This document shows positions 35,976 through 52,920 of a stretch of DNA of 64,000 bases, in pieces. Position 1 is the first letter of the stretch; the number at the start of each line of letters is the position of its first letter. The DNA is taken from assembly GCA_038496445.1 (NCBI GenBank), contig JALMLS010000336.1, positions 1 through 64,000 on the forward strand, given 5' to 3'. Both the position numbers and the translations under genes were made by a program. This stretch comes from Trichosphaerium sp. ATCC 40318. Lineage: Eukaryota; Discosea; Flabellinia; Trichosidae. The notes under the pieces were generated by a model, which saw only the letters and a program-made list of their open reading frames with translations, made no database searches and was not told where the DNA came from.

Positions 35976-35990
35976 CAAAGGAACGCGCTA

Positions 35991-38900
35991 ATGATCGTTG
36001 TAGCAACAAATATTACCCATCAGCCTCAGAGTAGTCCTACAGGGATACCAATGATCCATGGAGACCAAGGTGTATCATCTAACATGCCGGGACCTACCCC
36101 AAACGGCACAAATGATTTGGTCCAATTCGATCCCGGAGACCTTGTGCGCGTGTTTCCACATATTGGTATGTACCATCACGTGATTCTAACATCAAAAACG
36201 TGTAACCTCTTATTTGTTTGTATTATAGGTAAAGGAACCTATGGCGTTGTGTTTAAGGTAATCAGCGGTTTGTTTTGGTTTTTTTTACACAACAGTCTTA
36301 GTTTATTTTTTTTTTTGTTTTTTTTTTGGTTTGTTGTTTTTTTGTTGTGACTAGAAGGTACTTGGTGGCGTTGGTATCTATTAAAAATAGAAAAAACCCG
36401 TGTACCCAACATAGCCGAGTATGTACTCGGCGATTCAGGGAACCAATGAATAACAAAACGTCAATTTCGTTGTTGAACAGCTTGGCGCTTGAAATCAAAA
36501 AATTATTAAAAATCTGAAATTACTTTTTATGATTGCCCAAGATCTCGTGTGTATTATGTCTATGCTTTTTGTGTAGTATACATTCGAAGACCTACGCTTT
36601 CGTTGTGTGAAGAGTAGTGCTTGAATTGATTAATCCTTTTTTTTTTAGGGCACTGTGAAGGGATATTCTCTTGGAAAGCAGATCGTCATTAAAGATATGG
36701 AAGTTAATAATAGCCAGTCATTTGAAGAGTGGAAAAGAGAAGTAGTAATGCTAAGGTACATACTAAGGATATGTCTGGCCTGTTTGAAGAGTCGTTTTAT
36801 GGTCATTTTGTATTTTTACCTAAATTGATATTTTTTCCGCGTTGCTGATTTTCTAACGTTATCATTTTTAGCCAAAATCGTAGTCCTTATGTTGTTGAGA
36901 TATTTGGTTGGTGTAGTTCAAAAAATATACTGACGATTGTGATGGAATTTTGTGAAAAAGGAACTCTATTTGAGCAGCTTCACACGTACGTGTCATGAGA
37001 TTTTAATTTTAATTTTACTTTCTTTTTTTTATCAAATTTATTTTATGCCACAGAAATTTGGCATGTTTTTACTTTTTACTCACGTGTGTATTCTTTATTT
37101 TTCTCTTTTTGTTGCGGATTCAGTTATTGTGTTCTTTTAGTGAACCAAGAATAAATAGTGGACTAATACACTGTTCTAGTAATAATGCACGGCTCAGTCT
37201 TTTACAAAGACTTCGAATGGCACGCCATTGTGCTCTTGGTCTTATGCATCTACATACAAACGGTGTAATACATCGAGATGTTAAAAGTTTGAATATTCTA
37301 GTTACTTCCGATTGGTCTTGTAAACTAGCAGATCTTGGTACGCCGTGAGGACTTTTTTTTTTCGAAATGTCAAAAAGTTTGAATTTTTTTCTTTTTTGAA
37401 ATTTTGCATGATGCAAAATCCACCCCTTCGAACTTTTGGTTTAAAAGCAAACCATGGATCGACGTTAAACTCTCTTATATATATTTTGCACGCTATGCGG
37501 TTGCTATAGCGCGATGTTAGCAAGTTTTGAGTGGTGTATTCTGACTTTAGCTTCTGATGCGTTTTATTAGGTTGTGCTAAGCTGATTAGAAGCCAAGGCG
37601 CTCCAGAAACAGTTATGCATACAGCAAATAAAGGAACACCATTCTGGTACGCTTTTAAACCCAAAATCAATTCACAGTTTTCAGCGAAAATTTGTCTTTT
37701 TTGAGATTGGCTTTTGTTGACACAGTGTCATGCTGCTTTATGTGGTGTTCGCTCTCAGATAGTTTTATATTGTTAATGTTCTTTATAGGATGGCACCTGA
37801 AGTGAAGCGTGGCCAGTATGACTTTTCAGCAGATATTTACAGTCTTGGTCTTGTACTCTACGAAATTTTTGAAAACAAGCTTCCGTTTTTCGACCAGACA
37901 CAGCAAAAAGTTATATTACCAAGTAAATTTCGAGTACGTATATTATTACATGGTTGTGTGTATCGAGTTACATTATCAACATTTGTTGAGACTTTGATAT
38001 ACAGTTAATACCAGTAGAAGTTTACTAATTTTATTTTTTTGTTTAGTCTTGCACTATTGTTTTTCCTTGTACGAACATCCAGCCAAGTAGTCGTCCTACA
38101 GCTATGCAAGTTGTTGAACATTTGGATAAGATGATTCGTGCTACTATAACTGGCATACACAACATCATGGCTGGTAAGTATCTCAGACGTTTTTTGTTTG
38201 TAAAAATAGTTGATTTTCGTTTGTTTCTTTTTTTTTTTTTGACTTGGTTGTAGAGGAAGAACGTAATCAGTTCAGAAGAAATGTTTCTGTGCGTGAGCAG
38301 TTAGAACAAATGTATAGATATTTCATTAAAAAGGATCCGGATCACGTCGATAGTTTAATTGAAAGGTAAGCTGTTTGGTTATAAAATAATTTGAACCTGT
38401 TGTTATTATCTGTTTTGTTATTGACGAATCACAGAGCGTTTCCAAATTCTGTACCCAGACGCAATCTTCCCGCAAAATACACAGCTGGTGGGCCAGCAGC
38501 ACAACCAGCAAGACCACAATCACCAAGGTAAGGCAGTTGTAGCATGTTTAACAAGTTCTTTGTAATTTTTTTTGGATTTTTTTTATCGATAGCACAATTA
38601 CTTGTTTAATGGGTACCCTGTACTAAATTATTACTAAAGGGTGGCAAGAAGAGTACCAACTTCACCAACACTTCAGTCTCCTTTTGTGCCTAGCTCTACT
38701 ACGCCATCAGTTAAACCAAATCCTCTTGCAGCGCCAAGTGCACGAGATGGTTCTCCTTTTACGCGAGATTCTCCTCCAACCAACCCATTGGCTGAGATTA
38801 ACCCACTGGCAGATATAAATCCATTGGCAGATCCTAACGTACGCAGTGGTTTATGTGATTCAAGTTTTTGGTGTAGAGCTTTTTTTATTTTTGTTTTTTG

Positions 38901-39950
38901 AAGCGTTTGGGGTAAAATCTCGCGTATGACTTGTGTCACGTGCCCAAATACTTTGTGTTGAAAGTCTGAAAATTTTACTCGCTTTACTGCTTGCTGTTTT
39001 TCGTTCTGGAGTTAATACACCAGTGCCGCTTGCTGGCCAAAGTAAAAAACACGCCAACAAGGTGTGGTGTCTTTTTCTCCGACTCAGCTGGGAATTTTTT
39101 TCTTTTGTAACAATATTTCTTTTATACTTTTGTTGCGTTGTTTTGAAGCGTGAGAAGTAACTTATTATCTTTCTAGAGAAAACGTGTTGTTGGGAAATCA
39201 CTCACAAACTCTGCGAATGATGTGACAGTATCTCCAAGCAAAAGCGATCCTTTACGAGGCTCTCGTAAGGGTAGAAAAAAATTAATCACTTTTGATCCAG
39301 AAATTACGCCACAAGTCAAGAAACGCAAGTCTAAGGGCCACAGAAAGTATAGCAAATCTTATGATCATCGTGATGTTACTAGGAAGGTACATCACGTTGT
39401 ACCTAGTGGAAACCTTGACAGAGAACTTCGCGAAGCTAAGATGCATTCAGCTAATCAATTGATCGTTTTTGAAAACACTATTTCTCCTGTTGTTAAGCCT
39501 AAGGCTTCACGTCAAGATACTAAAAAGAAGCATAAGGTTGATAAGAAGATTGAGAAAGATCCAACATCACCAAGGCAAAAAAGAATCAATCCTTTTGGGA
39601 ATATAAGAAAGAGTACAAAGAATTCTACTCTTATTGAGAGTGGTGACCAAAAAGGTGGTCCAGAAGGTGATCTTGTTGTATTCACACCTCCTATGGCTCG
39701 TGTTAAAGGACATAAAAAGAAATCAAGCAAGGAGGCTAAGAGGAAGAACGGAAAGGATAAAAAACAAATCGCTTTAGAGTCACCTAATACTTCAACAAAT
39801 GGTTACAATAATGACTTGTTAAATTTTCCACAGACAGGGCCTGGTCGTGAGGGTACATCAAAGAATAGAAAGAAAGGGAAGAGTAGGTCTTTACATGAAA
39901 TGATTGACTTGATTGACTTGACAGATGCTAATAATAGTACAACAACGTGA
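35991..39950 (+). CDS. TKL-type protein kinase with long basic C-terminal tail
   Basis: Catalytic motifs in order: IGKGTYGVVFK (glycine loop, joined at about 36230), QIVIKDMEV (lysine), EVVMLS, VMEFCEKGTLFEQL, VIHRDVKSLNILV (catalytic loop), LADLGCAKL (DLG in place of DFG), GTPFWMAPEVKRGQY, ADIYSLGLVLYEIFENKLPF and SSRPTAMQVVEHL. After the kinase come NPLAEINPLADINPLADP repeats and a highly basic nuclear-like tail (KKRKSKGHRKYSKSYDH, KVHHVVPSGN, KGHKKKSSKEAKRKNGKDKK) ending in MIDLIDLTDANNSTTT at 39950. The intron between 36256 and 36649 is unusually long (about 390 nt) with several T runs. Substrate and pathway are unknown. Confidence 0.8.
38777..38838 (+). repeat. NPLA(D/E) mini-repeat in kinase tail
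   Basis: Three consecutive short units translate as NPLAEI, NPLADI and NPLADP. NPL/NPF-like repeats are often endocytic-adaptor ligands, but that reading is inference. Confidence 0.5.
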
Positions 39951-40170
39951 AATTTTTGATTGATTCATTCGAAAAAAAAAAAAAAATATTGCTCTTGATT
40001 TTCTTTGTTTTGATGATGTGGAGATAGCTTCATGTACCTCTCATTTAACAAAACAAAGAAGTTAAGAAACTTACTGATATTAAAGTACTAATGATTCCTT
40101 CTTCATTCTATTACGAAGAGAACCTCCATCCATTTTGTGTAAAGTGTAAATCAAAAGATAAAAAAAAAAC

Positions 40171-40518
40171 TCAGAAATAATAATTTTCTTTGGCCATAAC
40201 ATTTGTTTTCGATGTTACAATGCCAGTTTGCATTTGAAGATATATACATCTATGCGCAGCCGTAAAAGGGAAATCTGGAAGTTTGAAATCTGGCTGGTGC
40301 CACCCTGTAACAACTTGCACATTCTCTTCAAATTTATGTGAACAGAATTTATGGATCCATGATATGATTCGCCTTTTTGTCTTCACAACATGATAATTAC
40401 AAGGTAGATTGTGATACATATGTTTACGCGAATGCGAGTCTGTAAGAGAACATGCATTTAAACCGCAAGTTAAACCCAGTGTTGGTTTGCACGTGAGCAG
40501 AATCAACGATTTAGTCAT
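40171..40518 (-). CDS. hypothetical Cys/His-containing small protein
   Basis: A single frame of 115 codons starts at ATG 40518 and ends at 40171. It has CKPTLGLTCGLNAC, SHSRKHMYHNLPC and KFCSHKFEEN, whose Cys/His spacing could bind zinc, but no family is recognised. It sits between two convergent genes and could be an exon of a larger unrecognised gene or a chance frame. Confidence 0.35.
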   Translation of the reverse strand: MTKSLILLTCKPTLGLTCGLNACSLTDSHSRKHMYHNLPCNYHVVKTKRRIISWIHKFCSHKFEENVQVVTGWHQPDFKLPDFPFTAAHRCIYLQMQTGIVTSKTNVMAKENYYF

Positions 40519-40775
40519 CTCATTAGAGCTAAATTACAAGTTGATACTAACCCTTGTAAAAATACTATGTTTTATTTTTAGGACGCCTTTGTGTTGTGAA
40601 CAAGGGGTCTTACACAAGAGCAAAGATCACATTTCCATATTTTTACTAGTGAATATTTCGCCTGAATCTCCCTCAGTAACCCTAATAGACCGCGATTGGG
40701 ACATCATTGCTTTTTTAACTGAAAATCCTTTAAGTTTGATACATCTATTCGTTAAGTTAGATATCGTTTGGTTGT

Positions 40776-42880
40776 TCATGTGTGGCTGTACCTGTATAGG
40801 TAGATTGCAACGCCTACTAGTATGGCTATTATAACTACAGCACATACTACCACTGGTATTATAATATGCAGTGAAGAGTCAAACGGATCTGAAGCAGAAT
40901 CACAATCATTGTTATCAACAGTTATTGTCAGCAAAACACCTCTGCTTGTGCTCTTGGCGTTTACACGTAAATGCTCACATGGCACCTATTATTTATTTTA
41001 GTTCTAAAGAGAGGGATTCAAAGTTAACAACACGTACTTCTGTTTGACCGCCATCAAGAACAAAGTTTGTTTGCTAAAAAAGAACTTTAAGAAAAGTTGA
41101 AGAATTCAAAAAATATTGCTACCTCCATGTTGCAGTGTGCGAATACTTCCATTATTACTTGACCTTCCCTGTATGTCTCGTTCTGTAAAGAAATAGAAAT
41201 GTTTCTTGTAGCCGTCATACATCCTTCAACTTCGAGCACTGTGTTATTAGACTCAATAGAGATGGAGCCTAAACCACTATTAATAAAAGAGACTTTCTCG
41301 TTTTTTTCTTTTATTACGCTCCTACCTTCTACGTTAAAGTCTCCAACAATCGTTACATCACTACGTATAACAACTGTATCAGAATCAAGTATATTACCTT
41401 TGATATCGCCATCAATAACAACAGTAGTATTCTCGCAATCAAACGTTTGACATCCTTTGACAAAAAAAAGTAAACACACGAGTCTGTTATCCTTGTGATG
41501 TACCGATTTGATCTGGTAATAATGTTGTATAACCTAATGTATCCATAGCAACACGTATACCTTTTGTAGCGCTACATAAAATCAATACAAGACAACAACC
41601 TTGACAAAAATAACAAAGGAGGAATGTCTTACTCCAGAACTTCTCTTTGAATTTCGACTCTCGTAATGTTCAGCCCAGGTGGCATGTTTATGCAAAACCC
41701 GACTATAACGTGAGTAAGCGAGTGCGCAGCGCTTCCAATGGCATAATAACTCAAAAGCGAAAATACGGTAAACGTACTATCAGTGCCGTTGATTGGCTTA
41801 GTGTTTCTAGTGAACACTTGCACTCCATTTACAGTGACTGTTCCATCATTACGATTCTGAAGGTCCCTTACGTAGTCCCCAAATCCAAAAGGTGCAGTAC
41901 AGAATGTACAAAGGCGAGTGTAAGCGATAAATGGTTCGTGATAAGGGAATTCTCCGACTAATAACGAGCATAAACAATTTTTTTTTTTCCTTCGTCAGGT
42001 TTAGAAAAAATAAACGCACGTGGATCCTTGTAAGTAAAGCACGTGAAGCGAACTGGTAATGGTGTAAATGTCACTGATAGTATAGGAGATGATGTAGAAG
42101 AGCTATTACACGTGTAGTTAAGCGGACCCGGCGCTATTTCCTTTTTAGTTTATCCCTTCTGATATTTTTTGTTTTCAAAAGAATAAGTGACTCACGGGTT
42201 TTAATAAGCCATCCTCTGTTTATATTAGCTGGATCCGACCATTTAAATACGCTTTCGTAAACAGATATATTTGTGAATTGTTTATCATTGATACCATTAT
42301 ATGTGCCTACTTCTGTATCGAGGTAATCTAAGCCACTCACTAATGGGCTTTGTTATAACAAAAAAGTTGTCATTTTTTTTTTAAATTTCCTTACCTGGGC
42401 CTTGATTGTTTGGGTACGAAGACCACTCTGTAGTGTTCGTCCATGGCGTCTCAACGTCATACAATGACAAAGAAACAGATCGGTTCACATTGGACTCAGG
42501 AATAAGCAGTTGAGCGCCAGTCACTATAAAGCCAACAGGGAGAACACCGAACCCGCCTGTACGCTAATTTCAGTACGAACAAAAAAGTTGAAGCAAAGTA
42601 AAAAATTAGAATTACCGTCTTGGAGAAATATATCAAAGTGCAGTAGATGTATCGAATAACTCTCGTTGTAGGTATCTAGTAATCTAACGCTTGTACACTC
42701 AAGAAACTCTGCTTCTCCAGGTAGTATCCAAGCCTCGAAAGACTGACCTTTTTTAAATTAGTGAGCACGTGGACAACACAAAGTCTTCAACCTAGCACTT
42801 TTCTTTTTGTAGTTACCTTTAGAAAATACGAAGTAAGTTATTAGTATTATCGCAACGTTGCATATTGTATGTTTAAACAT
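40776..42880 (-). CDS. DNRLRE-like surface protein with single membrane span
   Basis: Signal peptide MFKHTICNVAIILITYFVF from ATG 42880. Exons then give SFEAWILPGEAEF, IHLLHFDIF, GFIVTGAQLLIPES, VSLYDVETPWTNTTEWSSYP, the signature of DNRLRE/CBM96-like beta-sandwich domains, and SGLDYLDTEVGTYNG. A second region (VQVFTRNTKPINGTDSTF) and a Ser/Gly/Asn-rich module (TFDCENTTVVIDGDIKGN, VTIVGDFNVEGRS, EVEGCMTATRN) follow. The protein ends with CEHLRVNAKS, a clear membrane helix (IIIPVVVCAVVIIAILVGVA) and a short basic tail at stop 40776-40778. Probably a cell-surface adhesion or glycan-binding protein. Exon edges are approximate. Confidence 0.6.
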
Positions 42881-43340
42881 CGGGGGCCGGGAGGAACAGG
42901 GAAGGGAAGTATCCAAAAAGCTTTTTAGAGCTGCGACTTAATCAAGTTTAAAAAACTCGCAAATCCACCGAAGCACTTTCCAAGTGATATTCTGTGTTAC
43001 ATTACCTGCGAGTTTTCTAACTCGGGAAACAATTAGTCCGCCGTTTTATTGTTTTCTGGCAACTCACAAACAGCACGACAACAAACGAATTGTTTGTATT
43101 TTTGATTAGAGTTTAAAAGACAAGGTATTTGCGCATCAGTTACTAGATTAAGTGATACGCGCAAACGTATTTAGGAGTGTCTGATAATAGGGAGCTAACA
43201 AGGTTATATTTGAAAAAAAGTTGCTTGATCACGTGTACATGACCAAAAGGATACACTACAAGATATCGTGGCGTCGTGAATGATTTACGTTGTTGATTAA
43301 GTTGACTTTGTTTCGTTGCTTTTTTCTTGTTTAAAGAGAC
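42881..43340. promoter_or_regulatory. divergent intergenic region
   Basis: About 460 bases between divergent starts. CACGTG at 43230 lies about 110 bases before the plus-strand ATG. Nothing else was seen. Confidence 0.4.
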
Positions 43341-46300
43341 ATGTGGGTAAGCTTTTCGCCTCGTCATACGTATGGTCGCCCTATGAACTGTGTTGAAGCA
43401 GTTAAAGCATCAAAAGATATAAAAAAGCTTCCCAGTACGACAAAACGACCTAACAGTGCATTTATTCGCCAAAAATACAAAGAAACAAAAGAAACAATTT
43501 ATTCAAGCGCATTGCGAAGAGGTACTTTAGTTCTACACACCAACAGCTCCTCTAGTTATTGTAAATAGCTAAAAAGGAGTTAACTATTCAAAATTGGTTT
43601 TTTTTTTGTCCTAAAAAACACGTGCCATTAGGCGACTTGAATGGAGTTTTGGAGTCAATCGATGAAAATCAGTCTCTTCTCAGCTTTGAGGGTGGAAACA
43701 CCGAGTTACATATGCTTGTGCAATGGCCTACAGAACCTTGTTGGCGTGTTTCTGCGTATCGTATTGTAAATACGCTCCTTAGCCGAGGTACAACCTAAGA
43801 ATGTCTTTCTGTTTGATTAGACACCTGGCATATTTTTCGATATTTCTGGACACGTGATTGACATGTAGGAGGTGTTGATATTAATGCACAAAACAAACAA
43901 GGAGACACACCAATGCACATTGCCCTTTATCATAGAAATGATACTTTCATCAACATATTGCTAGATAAGGGAGCGGACACAGCAATTCCTAACATGCACG
44001 TTTTTTTTTCTTTTTTTTTTTCTTTTTTTTTTTTTCATTATTTATTCTTGGCAAGCATGGGTTTAACTGCTGAAATATGGACGACAGTCATTGTGCCTGA
44101 TAAATGTAATAAATGGCTTAAACGAAGGAAAATATGGCTTTTCGGGCTAGTAATACATGACTATACAGAAATGAAAATGATGTTCCGTTCTGCAATCGAG
44201 GGAGGTAAGCCATAGTTTTGGAGTTTTTCGTACCGTACCTTGTTTGATTCTTTTTTTTACGAATCAGGAAGTGTGTCGATAGTTAGAGCGTGCTGTTCCC
44301 TTATACCTTGGGATAAAGACAGTAGTAATATGGCTGATAAAGCGAAACAAATGATAAAAACTCATTGTAATGATATTGCTTTTTGCCTGGTTATAATGGT
44401 CATTGTCCGTTCGTTTCTTGGTCCAAGGAAAGCGTTATTTAGTATAATGGGATGTAATCCGGAAAAAGGAGCACACCAAACGTTTGCACACGCTGTAGAA
44501 GATCTCTTGGATCAAGGTACAACGCAGCGAAATAGTGTTTACTAAACTTATGGTATTTCTCCATTTCTAGTTCCTGATATCAACGTTTGCAACTCTGATG
44601 CTAGTGATACTCTACTACACTATGCTGTAGTTCATTCCAATTTATTTGTAGTGCAATGGCTATTAGAACATGGCGCTGATATTAGAGTTTATAACAAGTG
44701 AGTAAAAAGACAAAGAAAATGTACAACTAACCAAAAGTATGAAGATTTCATGATACAGCGCTTCATTGTGTATGATATCAAGACAGATGTTGAGGTCCTT
44801 TGTTTATAGTTGTTAGGCTGCTCGAGGAGGTAAGGATGATATTATGACGGCTATTTTACGACACGTTATTGAGAGCAGATGCGAGTATCTTCTTTTGGAA
44901 AAGGTCAATTTTCTGATTTGTTTAAATGTAAATGGTTTTTATAGGGCAGTGATGGAACGGCTTTAGATATTATACTTAGGAGACAACCCACGCCTGAAAA
45001 AAACGCAATGATTGAGATGCTAAAGAAACACATGCCCAAGAAATCTATTTTTTCAAGCATGTTGCCTTTGTCTCTTTGGTTCCATATTCTTTCCTCTCTT
45101 TCAGATACTGTAGATATTGTATGCTCTGCATGGGCATGTAGGACTTTTGCTTCACTTTGTAGTCATGTCCTGGCAGCTAGATCACACGCAATAGGTAAGA
45201 ATCTACATTCTACTGACACATCCTTACAGTTATTGTTTTAAGGAAGACAATACTTGAGGAATGGCACTTACGCAGTGATACCAATAGCTACACAACTTAT
45301 TAAAACAAGAGGTGAGTATATTATCTTCAGAACCAAACATACAGCCATGAACCAATTACCTAAGATATCTATTCAAAAAATAAGCAAAAGAAGTGGTGTA
45401 TTGATTCTGTGATCTACACGTGACAAACCATAGTTTTAACACTGTTTAGAATTAATGTATGAGCAGATTATAACACGAAAGGAAGAAGGAGTTAATAGGA
45501 AATTAAGTCGAATAAAATCTCCTAAAAAAAGGAAGATGTCTATGCTTGGTTTCATAAAGAATAAGAAACAACAAAAATCTAAGCATGATTACCAGTTCAA
45601 CTTTGTTGTCACTGGTTGCTCTAATTCAGGTGCATGACAGTACATGATTATTTGTTAACACCATTCAACAAAAAAAGGTAAATCATCATTGTGTGAGTGC
45701 TTTTGTGGAAGACCAACATCAGTAGACTTTGTACGCCTAGCATATCTATTTACTGCATAAATGATACTAAATATAGGCTATACACAACACTGTTGTTAAT
45801 GACAAACCAGTGAAACTTGTTATTGTACGGAGACATGTTTGCTGGTCCAAGTTTTTTTTAAGTGATTTAAATAGTGGCAGTTAAAAAGAAGTACCACCCC
45901 TCAGGTAGATAGATTGAGAACAATGGCACTGGGAAGAGGTAATGTGATTATTATATGTTGCTCTTTGACTGAAGAAGATGGTAAGAACCGAAAATTATAC
46001 ACAACCCTATTCACTGAAACAGTACCCGCCAAAATGCACTAAAAACCAACCAAAACAAAAAAGGTTTGTAGTATAGGAGAATGCAAATACAAACAATACA
46101 TAGCGATGCTTGCTGTCGGTATTGCACGTTTGCAGTTCTTACAACAAGAACCTGACCTTTTGTCTGTCAACTTTGGGTTTTCTTTCTTTGTTTGTTGGTA
46201 GTGTTTACTTTCTTTTTTAACTTGTACTATAGCCTTGGCACAGTTAGAGGATGAATTGCGTGAAGTAGAGAGATATGCAGCACCAGATGCGAGAGTTTTG

Positions 46301-46544
46301 GTTGCATTCACTAAATCTGACATGATACAAGAGAGAAAGATTTCTTCAGAAGAAATACAGGTGTGTTTTCTTGTAATTTTTTGCCATTGTTAATGAAACT
46401 CAGAAATATCTTACCAATAAGATGGATGCCTATGAATATGAAGTCCCAGCCATAGAAGTGACTATAAATCAACCAGCAATAATCAAATACATTTTTGAAG
46501 ACATGGTGAAATGGTTAATAAGTAGAGAACCAAAAGAATCTTGA
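43341..46544 (+). CDS. ankyrin / F-box / Ras-like GTPase fusion protein
   Basis: ATG 43341 opens MWVSFSPRHTYGR. Ankyrin repeats follow across small exons: GNTELHMLVQWPTEP, GVDINAQNKQGDTPMHIALY, ILLDKGADTAIPN, SDTLLHYAVVHSNLFVVQWL, LEHGADIRVYN, GSDGTALDIIL. Next is an F-box (MLPLSLWFHILSSLSDT, VCSAWACRTFASL; about 45055-45175), a basic linker (RIKSPKKRKMSMLGFIKNKK), then a small-GTPase fold: NFVVTGCSNSGKSSL (P-loop, split by a phase-1 intron), NDKPVKLVI, VDRLRTMALGRGNVIIICCSL, VLVAFTKSDM (G4-like) and a C-terminal helix ending EPKES at 46544. The switch II DTAGQ motif is missing (VDRLRT), so hydrolysis is probably lost or altered. All four modules read in one set of splice phases. Confidence 0.7.
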
Positions 46545-47275
46545 CTAATGTTAAAAAACAAACAAATAAACATATAATAATCAGCATAATTATTTAACTG
46601 ACAAGCAACAACATAGGCAGTCATAATATCTGACATAAACAATCACACGTAGTCTTTTTGGTATTTTGAACAAAAAAAGTACAAGATCAGTTGAGTTTTC
46701 AGCATTTCGTCACGTGTATTGCATCAAAATTACACGGTTACCTGTCTGTCCTGTTGAATATTTTTAAGCTCCTGTGTAACTTTAACATACTAGTACGTGC
46801 TATTTTAACACTGTATAAACAACACGTGTACATAACTGTTTTATTACGTTGAAGAAATAGATGTTGACATCTTAGCAATGATAGCTTTGTATGTAACTAA
46901 CGTAATTGACATGAAAAACAGTCTTTACATTGTATCTTGTAGCCATTATTCCGTCATCTATTTCCAAGATGTGTGACTAAGACTAGTAGTACGCACAGCC
47001 TTAAGGGATTTGATGCCGAATTTTGCGTATTTTTTTCTGCTGCACGAATGCAACAATTCGTATGATTTCAGAAAAAGCTCCCCCAATTTTAAAACTAGTG
47101 TTAATGTACAAGTTTTTTTTATTGTAGGTATTTGTTAGGCATGTGTTACACGCTTCCGTAAAGGTTTTTTTTTACTATTACTTTTATCTTTTTTTACTGA
47201 AGTAAATTGCGAGTATCTAAAGAGTTCATAGTCAAGGAGAACAACAAAAAACGCCAGTAAACGACAAGAGCAAGA
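46545..47275. other. intergenic, convergent gene ends
   Basis: About 730 bases between two gene 3' ends, with CACGTG at 46711 and 46823. No coding frame, tRNA or repeat was recognised. Confidence 0.4.
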
Positions 47276-51633
<4,358 letters not shown>

Positions 51634-51871
51634 TTCTCACAAAACAAAACAGCTACGCATTGCAACCACAAAGTGGCGTAGGTACGGTACGGTCGTTATT
51701 TCTATTAACTGTAGGCAACGCTAGAGCGTTGTGTGGATGCAAGTCGTCAAGTTTTTCTTGCGTCTTTCTCCAGTGCAATTGTTGTACAGATTATCGCGTA
51801 GAAGTACTGTATGTGTAAGGGTACGCACTTTTCTCTCCATCTAAAGCTTTTTCTTTAAAATTTTTTTCAAA

Positions 51872-52331
51872 ATGATTATATCGATACATGAATGGAATTA
51901 CCATACGGGTGTTCCTGTGATTTATGATAATAGGTCGTATGATTACTTGATTTTTCTCTTTTTGACTTTTTTCGCGTTGCCTTCGACCACAACTAACGCT
52001 CTAAAAGGTAACCTCACGCGTCGACAGAACAATAAGTACCACAATGTGTCTAAATAAAATCTAGTTGCTAAACTTCTTGTTTGTTATTCTTTGTATGTAT
52101 CTCACTGTCTTTCACTGTCCTTGTCCACTGTAATACCACTATTATGCCTTTTTATAAACCCAACATTTTCTTCACACAACGCAACATCTGTTAATACACA
52201 ATAGGTCTAAGGGTAATACGGCTGGTCGTAATGAAGCAACACCGCCTTACTACGTCGTAAAACCTGTAGAGCAGGTACCCGTGCAAACAGCCAATAAAAT
52301 ACGTTCATGTCAAATTGACGAGCTACGTTGA
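51872..52331 (+). CDS. small single-pass membrane protein
   Basis: Exon 1 (51872-52035) encodes MIISIHEWNYHTGVPVIY, a hydrophobic helix (YLIFLFLTFFALPSTTTNA) and KGNLTRRQNN. Intron 52036-52204 (GTACCA...AATAG) joins in phase 2 to exon 2, SKGNTAGRNEATPPYYVVK and VQTANKIRSCQIDELR, stop 52329-52331. Total about 95 residues. No family is recognised. It starts 238 bases from PEX1 on the opposite strand, so they may share a promoter. Confidence 0.45.
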
Positions 52332-52920
52332 TTCCTCTAGATCTATTGGCAGTTCCATGACAAATGAGATTGTGTATTTGAGACTATTAAGAATAAAACA
52401 CGTGAATATCACAATGTGCTTTTCTTTTTAATGTTAAATCTAAGCCGAGATTATGTACTACATTGACTTCTACCTGTCATCCTAACGGTTGTATCTGAGA
52501 GGTGCGGGTTTATTTAACCGAGCTTAGGTTTCCGGAAAATAACTGTACGTGGGCCGGCGGTGAAAAAGAGTTTCATGAAAAGTTACGGAATATCACAATA
52601 AACTACACTACTGAAGGTACTTCCTCTATCAGACGTTGTTAGAGTATATCCATACCTGCAGTGCTTTGTAAAGGATAGTGTGATGACGTCAGAAATGACA
52701 AAAGACAGCTCACTCGTAAATGTTTATACGCAAGATGGAGCGGGTTTTTATTATTGTCCGCTATTGTCGGCCAATCCATAAACGTGTATAATATTGTATT
52801 TTAATACCCGTATAAGCTTAATACTCGTGTTAAGCGCTTTCGGACAACACAATTGTGATTGTCCTGAAAATATCTCGGTGTACTAAGAATGTTGAACATT
52901 AATTTCGAAACACCGCACGT
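52332..52920. other. intergenic
   Basis: About 590 bases. CACGTG at 52399 and one at 52916 that abuts the peroxidase ATG. No gene was seen. Confidence 0.4.

Noticed and set aside
44000-44035. Long T runs as a terminator or simple repeat locus
   Set aside because: They lie within an intron 3' region of the ankyrin gene. T-rich tracts are general in introns here and carry no specific signal.
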